Under the pieces are notes generated by a model, which saw nothing but the letters and a program-made list of their open reading frames with translations, was not told where the DNA came from and ran no database searches. Of a stretch of DNA of 15,406 bases, positions 12,274 through 15,406 are shown in pieces (position 1 is the stretch's first letter; every line of letters begins with the position of its first letter). The translations under genes and the position numbers were made by a program. The DNA is taken from contig JAFPXW010000233.1 of the NCBI GenBank assembly GCA_017394565.1, positions 1 through 15,406 on the forward strand, given 5' to 3'. Source of the stretch: Oscillospiraceae bacterium. GTDB taxonomy: Bacteria; Bacillota; Clostridia; Oscillospirales; Ruminococcaceae.

Positions 12274-14673
12274 ATGCCGGAACGTAAAAAAATTCAAGAA
12301 ATGCTGCCGACCGTGCCCCTGCGCGGAACGGTCGCATTCCCACATATGGTCATGCATTTTGACGTGGCTCGTGAGATCTCCGTCAAGGCCGTGGAGGAAG
12401 CCCTCCGCACCGACCGCCGTCTGTTCCTTGTGGCACAGCGTGATGTCTTTGACGAAAATCCTGAAATGCAGGATCTGTTTTCCATCGGTGTTGTTGCCGA
12501 GGTCAAGCAGACACTCCGTACACAGGACGATACCGTTCGCATCCTGGTGGAAGGTCTGTACCGCGCAAAGGTCAAGGATATCGTCAATAACGGCGAATTC
12601 CTCACGACCGAGGTGCGCCGTCTGCCGCTGAATGTACACGAGAAAGAGGACATCGAGATCGAGATGCAGGCACTCATCCGCGCGGTCAAGGACGTGTATG
12701 AGCGCTATGCCAAGATGTTTCCGCGGATGCCGCGCGAGATCCTGATCTCTGTGATGTGCCAGGATGATCCGATGAGTCTCTACGAGGAGATCGTGTTCAA
12801 TACGATGTTCGATTTCAAGGACAAGCAGATCCTGCTGGAGGAAAACCACCTCTATGCACGGCTTCAGCTTCTCTATGAGATCCTGACACGCGAGACCATG
12901 GTGCTCGAAACCGAAAAGGAGATCCATGACCGCACGCAGGAGAGCATTGACGCCGGACAGCGCGAGTATTTCCTGCGCGAACAGCTGCGCATCATTTCCA
13001 ACCAGCTTCGTGAGGAAACTGGTGAGGCACCGGCAGAGGACGAGCCGGAATCGTACTACGAGCGCATCACTGCCCTCGGACTTCCGCAGGACAGCGAGGA
13101 GAAGCTTCTCAAGGAAGCTGCACGCCTGACGCAGATGCCGCCGGCTTCGCAGGAGAGCTATGTCATCACGAGTTACCTCGATACCGTTCTTGACCTGCCG
13201 TGGAACAATCTGACGAAGGAAAGCGTTGACCTCAAGGTCGCGCAGGAACGTCTGGATGCCGATCACTACGGTCTGGAAAAGGTCAAGGAGCGCATCCTCG
13301 AAAGCCTTGCCGTGCGCATCCTGAATCCGGAGCTGCGCGGACAGATCCTCTGTCTGGTCGGCCCTCCCGGTATCGGTAAGTCGTCCATCGGCAGATCCAT
13401 TGCAGGTGCGATCGACCGCAAGTTTGCGAGAGTTTCGCTCGGCGGCGTCCGTGATGAAGCGGATATCCGCGGTCACAGAAAGACCTACATCGGCGCGATG
13501 CCCGGACGCATCATCGCCGCGCTCCAGCAGGCAGGCACCCGAAATCCCGTGATCCTGCTCGATGAGCTGGACAAGATGGGCAACGACTACAAGGGCGATC
13601 CGTCTGCGGCAATGCTGGAGGTACTCGACGCGGAGCAGAATGCGACCTTCCGCGACCATTACTTAGAGATCCCCTTTGACCTGAGCCAGGTGCTGTTCGT
13701 GGCGACGGCGAATACACTCGATACCATTCCGGCACCGCTGCGTGACAGAATGGAGATCATCGAACTGACGAGCTACACGCGCGAGGAGAAATTCCAGATC
13801 GCGACACGCCACCTCGTTTCCAAGCAGATCGCAGAGCATGGTCTGAAGCCGACACAGTGCAAGCTGGACGATGCGGTCATTTATGAAATGATCGACAGCT
13901 ACACCAAGGAAGCCGGTGTGCGTAATCTCGAACGTACCATCGGTACGATCTGCCGCAAGGTCGCCCGTGCGGTCGCCAGCGGCGAGAAGAAGCGCGTGAC
14001 CGTCAAGCTCAAGGATCTCAAGGACTACCTCGGCATCCCGAAATTCCTGCCCGATCCGCAGGCGAAGGAAAATACCGTCGGTCTGGTCAACGGCCTGGCG
14101 TGGACTTCCGTCGGCGGCGTGCTGATGCCGCTGGAGGCACTGGTGCTGGACGGCACCGGCAAGATCGAGATTACCGGTTCTCTCGGCAATGTCATGACCG
14201 AGAGCGCACGGCTTGCGGTCAGCTACGCGAGAAGTGCCGCCAAGGAATACGGCATCGAGCCGGATTTCTACCAGAAGAAGGATATCCACATCCACGCCCC
14301 GGAAGGTGCAGTCCCGAAGGACGGTCCGTCTGCCGGCGTGACCATGGCAACAGCACTTGTTTCCGCGCTTTCCGGGATCCCGGTGCGTGCGGACGTGGCA
14401 ATGACCGGCGAGATCACGCTGCACGGCAAGGTCATGCCGATCGGCGGCCTGCGTGAAAAGTCGATGGCGGCTTACAAGGCCGGCATCACGACGGTCATCA
14501 TTCCGGAGGGCAATGTTGCCGATCTGGAGGAAGTCGAGGATATCGTCAAGGAGAATGTGACCTTCCAGCCGGTGCGTCACCTGAGCGAAGTGCTGGAGAT
14601 CGCACTTGTGAAAGCACCGAAGAAGTCCCAGAAATCCAAGGGCAAGCGCTCCGGCGCAAGGAGTGCGACATGA
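12274..14673 (+). CDS. lon: ATP-dependent protease Lon (LonA type)
   Basis: This 799-residue soluble protease degrades misfolded and selected regulatory proteins. The N-terminal substrate-binding domain (LPTVPLRGTVAFPHMVMHFD) and coiled-coil region (about 180-300, containing DAGQREYFLREQLRII) lead to the AAA+ module. Walker A is GPPGIGKS (363-370), Walker B VILLDELDKM (426-435). The C-terminal peptidase has S686 in PKDGPSAGVT and K729 in GGLREKSMAA, 43 residues apart as in E. coli Lon. The ATG follows AGGGAGG by 6 bases. There is no transmembrane insert, so it is LonA, not LonB. It has its own promoter, and its TGA overlaps the engB start. Confidence 0.97.
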   Translation: MPERKKIQEMLPTVPLRGTVAFPHMVMHFDVAREISVKAVEEALRTDRRLFLVAQRDVFDENPEMQDLFSIGVVAEVKQTLRTQDDTVRILVEGLYRAKVKDIVNNGEFLTTEVRRLPLNVHEKEDIEIEMQALIRAVKDVYERYAKMFPRMPREILISVMCQDDPMSLYEEIVFNTMFDFKDKQILLEENHLYARLQLLYEILTRETMVLETEKEIHDRTQESIDAGQREYFLREQLRIISNQLREETGEAPAEDEPESYYERITALGLPQDSEEKLLKEAARLTQMPPASQESYVITSYLDTVLDLPWNNLTKESVDLKVAQERLDADHYGLEKVKERILESLAVRILNPELRGQILCLVGPPGIGKSSIGRSIAGAIDRKFARVSLGGVRDEADIRGHRKTYIGAMPGRIIAALQQAGTRNPVILLDELDKMGNDYKGDPSAAMLEVLDAEQNATFRDHYLEIPFDLSQVLFVATANTLDTIPAPLRDRMEIIELTSYTREEKFQIATRHLVSKQIAEHGLKPTQCKLDDAVIYEMIDSYTKEAGVRNLERTIGTICRKVARAVASGEKKRVTVKLKDLKDYLGIPKFLPDPQAKENTVGLVNGLAWTSVGGVLMPLEALVLDGTGKIEITGSLGNVMTESARLAVSYARSAAKEYGIEPDFYQKKDIHIHAPEGAVPKDGPSAGVTMATALVSALSGIPVRADVAMTGEITLHGKVMPIGGLREKSMAAYKAGITTVIIPEGNVADLEEVEDIVKENVTFQPVRHLSEVLEIALVKAPKKSQKSKGKRSGARSAT

Positions 14674-15311
14674 TGTTTCAGAATGCGGCGTTCGCATTTG
14701 CGTGCGGCAAGGTTTCCCAGTTCCCGAAGCCGGAACGGATGGAGTTTGCTTTCATCGGCAGATCGAATGTCGGAAAATCGACACTCATCAACAAGCTGAC
14801 CAACCGCAAGTCCCTTGCGCGTGTCAGCGCTGTCCCCGGAAAGACGGCGACGATCAATTTCTACAGCGTGGACGACATTTATCTTGTTGACCTGCCGGGT
14901 TACGGCTACGCCAAGACCTCAAAGTCCGAACAGGAACGCCTGCGCAAGCTGATCGCCGGCTACCTGCGTGCTGACCGCGACCTGCGGCTGGTGGTGCAGC
15001 TCATTGATATGCGCCATGCACCGTCTGCGGATGATCTGGCGAGCATCAACCGCCTGATCGACGAGGAGATCCCGTTTATCATCGTCTTTACGAAGGCGGA
15101 CAAGCTCAACAAGACCGAGCGCACCAAACGGATGGCGGCGTTCGCAGAGGAGATCCCGTGTTTTGAGGACATCCACGCGATCCCGTTTTCTTCCCAGACG
15201 GGCGAAGGGCAGGAAGCCCTGCGCGACCTTCTCAGCGAACTGGCCGAGGAGGAAGATGACGAGGAATTCGAGGACGAGGAGCCCTCTGACGACGAGGAAA
15301 CTGAATCATAA
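14670..15311 (+). CDS. engB: Ribosome biogenesis GTP-binding protein EngB (YsxC/YihA), with acidic tail
   Basis: This 213-residue GTPase is needed for 50S subunit assembly. Motifs run in normal order: P-loop GRSNVGKS (30-37), PGKT switch (56-59), DLPGYGYA (74-81), TKAD (140-143) and SSQTG (173-177). The start overlaps the lon TGA as ATGATG; AAGGAG (14658-14663) is 6 bases from the first ATG and 9 from the second, so either could be used. The last 24 residues are almost all Glu/Asp (AEEEDDEEFEDEEPSDDEETES), an extension beyond the typical length of about 195. The lon-ysxC order is the same as in Bacillus. Confidence 0.95.
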   Translation: MMFQNAAFAFACGKVSQFPKPERMEFAFIGRSNVGKSTLINKLTNRKSLARVSAVPGKTATINFYSVDDIYLVDLPGYGYAKTSKSEQERLRKLIAGYLRADRDLRLVVQLIDMRHAPSADDLASINRLIDEEIPFIIVFTKADKLNKTERTKRMAAFAEEIPCFEDIHAIPFSSQTGEGQEALRDLLSELAEEEDDEEFEDEEPSDDEETES

Positions 15312-15327
15312 TACTCGCCTCTTAATA

Positions 15328-15394
15328 CATTTTGCAGGGCTGTGAAGCCTGCCATCAGAGATGGCGGATTTCAAAATGTTCTTTGAACATTTTG
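15328..15394 (+). other. Compact fold-back element downstream of engB, possible structured RNA
   Basis: CATTTTG (15328-15334) can pair with CAAAATG (15372-15378) and enclose two hairpins. One has GCAGG(G)CT paired to AGCCTGC around a GUGA tetraloop (15334-15352). The other is GCCATC/GATGGC around AGA (15351-15365). The same CAAAATGTTC (15372-15381) can instead pair perfectly with GAACATTTTG (15385-15394), a 10-bp stem with a TTT loop. The two states exclude each other. The tail lacks a long T-run. It could be an engB terminator with an anti-terminator, the start of a leader for the next gene, or a small dispersed repeat. No match to a named RNA family is claimed. Confidence 0.45.
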
Positions 15395-15406
15395 AACGAG
15401 CGCGTA

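Noticed and set aside
12082..13659. Minus-strand open frame of 525 codons opposite the first half of lon
   Set aside because: It lies antisense to the conserved Lon domains, has no recognisable family features, and its start region lies within lon coding sequence. Treated as a codon-bias shadow, as are the antisense frames over tig, clpX and rbgA.
1..15406. CRISPR arrays, tRNA/rRNA genes, insertion sequences, attachment sites or defence genes
   Set aside because: No regularly spaced repeats, cloverleaf-like sequences, transposase or integrase motifs, or long terminal inverted repeats were seen on either strand.

Overview
The window looks like chromosomal core sequence from a low-GC-lineage (Bacillota) but fairly GC-rich Clostridia, most likely an Oscillospiraceae/Ruminococcaceae gut bacterium. 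This rests on gene order (rplS-lepB-rbgA-rnhB-yraN, then tig-clpP-clpX-lon-engB), strong AGGAGG-type ribosome binding sites, a base composition that looks to be in the mid-50s % GC by eye, and Clostridia-like protein sequences. Genus is not claimed. Every credible gene is on the + strand and no intergenic gap exceeds 300 bases.

Region 1 (1-1441): the last codons of a small protein, a DUF2344 (TIGR03936-type) protein, then a good extended -10 promoter, a roughly 200-base structured leader and ribosomal protein L19 (rplS), closed by a textbook rho-independent terminator. Region 2 (1450-4857): a second hairpin with a T-run, two different type I signal peptidase genes in tandem, then rbgA, rnhB and yraN. 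The joints rbgA/rnhB and rnhB/yraN are ATGA overlaps, so this is a tight operon for protein export, 50S assembly and nucleic-acid housekeeping. Region 3 (4907-7140): threonine synthase and a COG1768-like metallophosphoesterase 5 bases apart.

Region 4 (7141-15311) is a protein quality-control block: trigger factor from its own extended -10 promoter, a 12-bp hairpin, ClpP, ClpX, a perfect terminator, an interrupted accessory gene, then Lon from its own promoter with engB/ysxC overlapping its stop. Trigger factor folds nascent chains, ClpXP and Lon degrade failures, and EngB and RbgA are both 50S assembly GTPases.

The only clearly non-housekeeping coding content is at 10689-12110, in the clpX-lon gap. 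Three ORFs there lie in one frame and are separated only by a TAG (11340) and a TGA (11556). Read through, they form one 473-codon protein with two membrane helices and a coiled coil. The sequence around the TAG matches, in register, a motif I recall from clostridial TFIIB-type zinc-ribbon membrane proteins, where the stop position holds Trp or Tyr. I read it as a gene broken by nonsense mutations, with recoding as a less likely alternative. The second item worth attention is a compact fold-back element at 15328-15394, after engB, with mutually exclusive pairings. I did not find a defence system, CRISPR array, insertion sequence, tRNA or rRNA.
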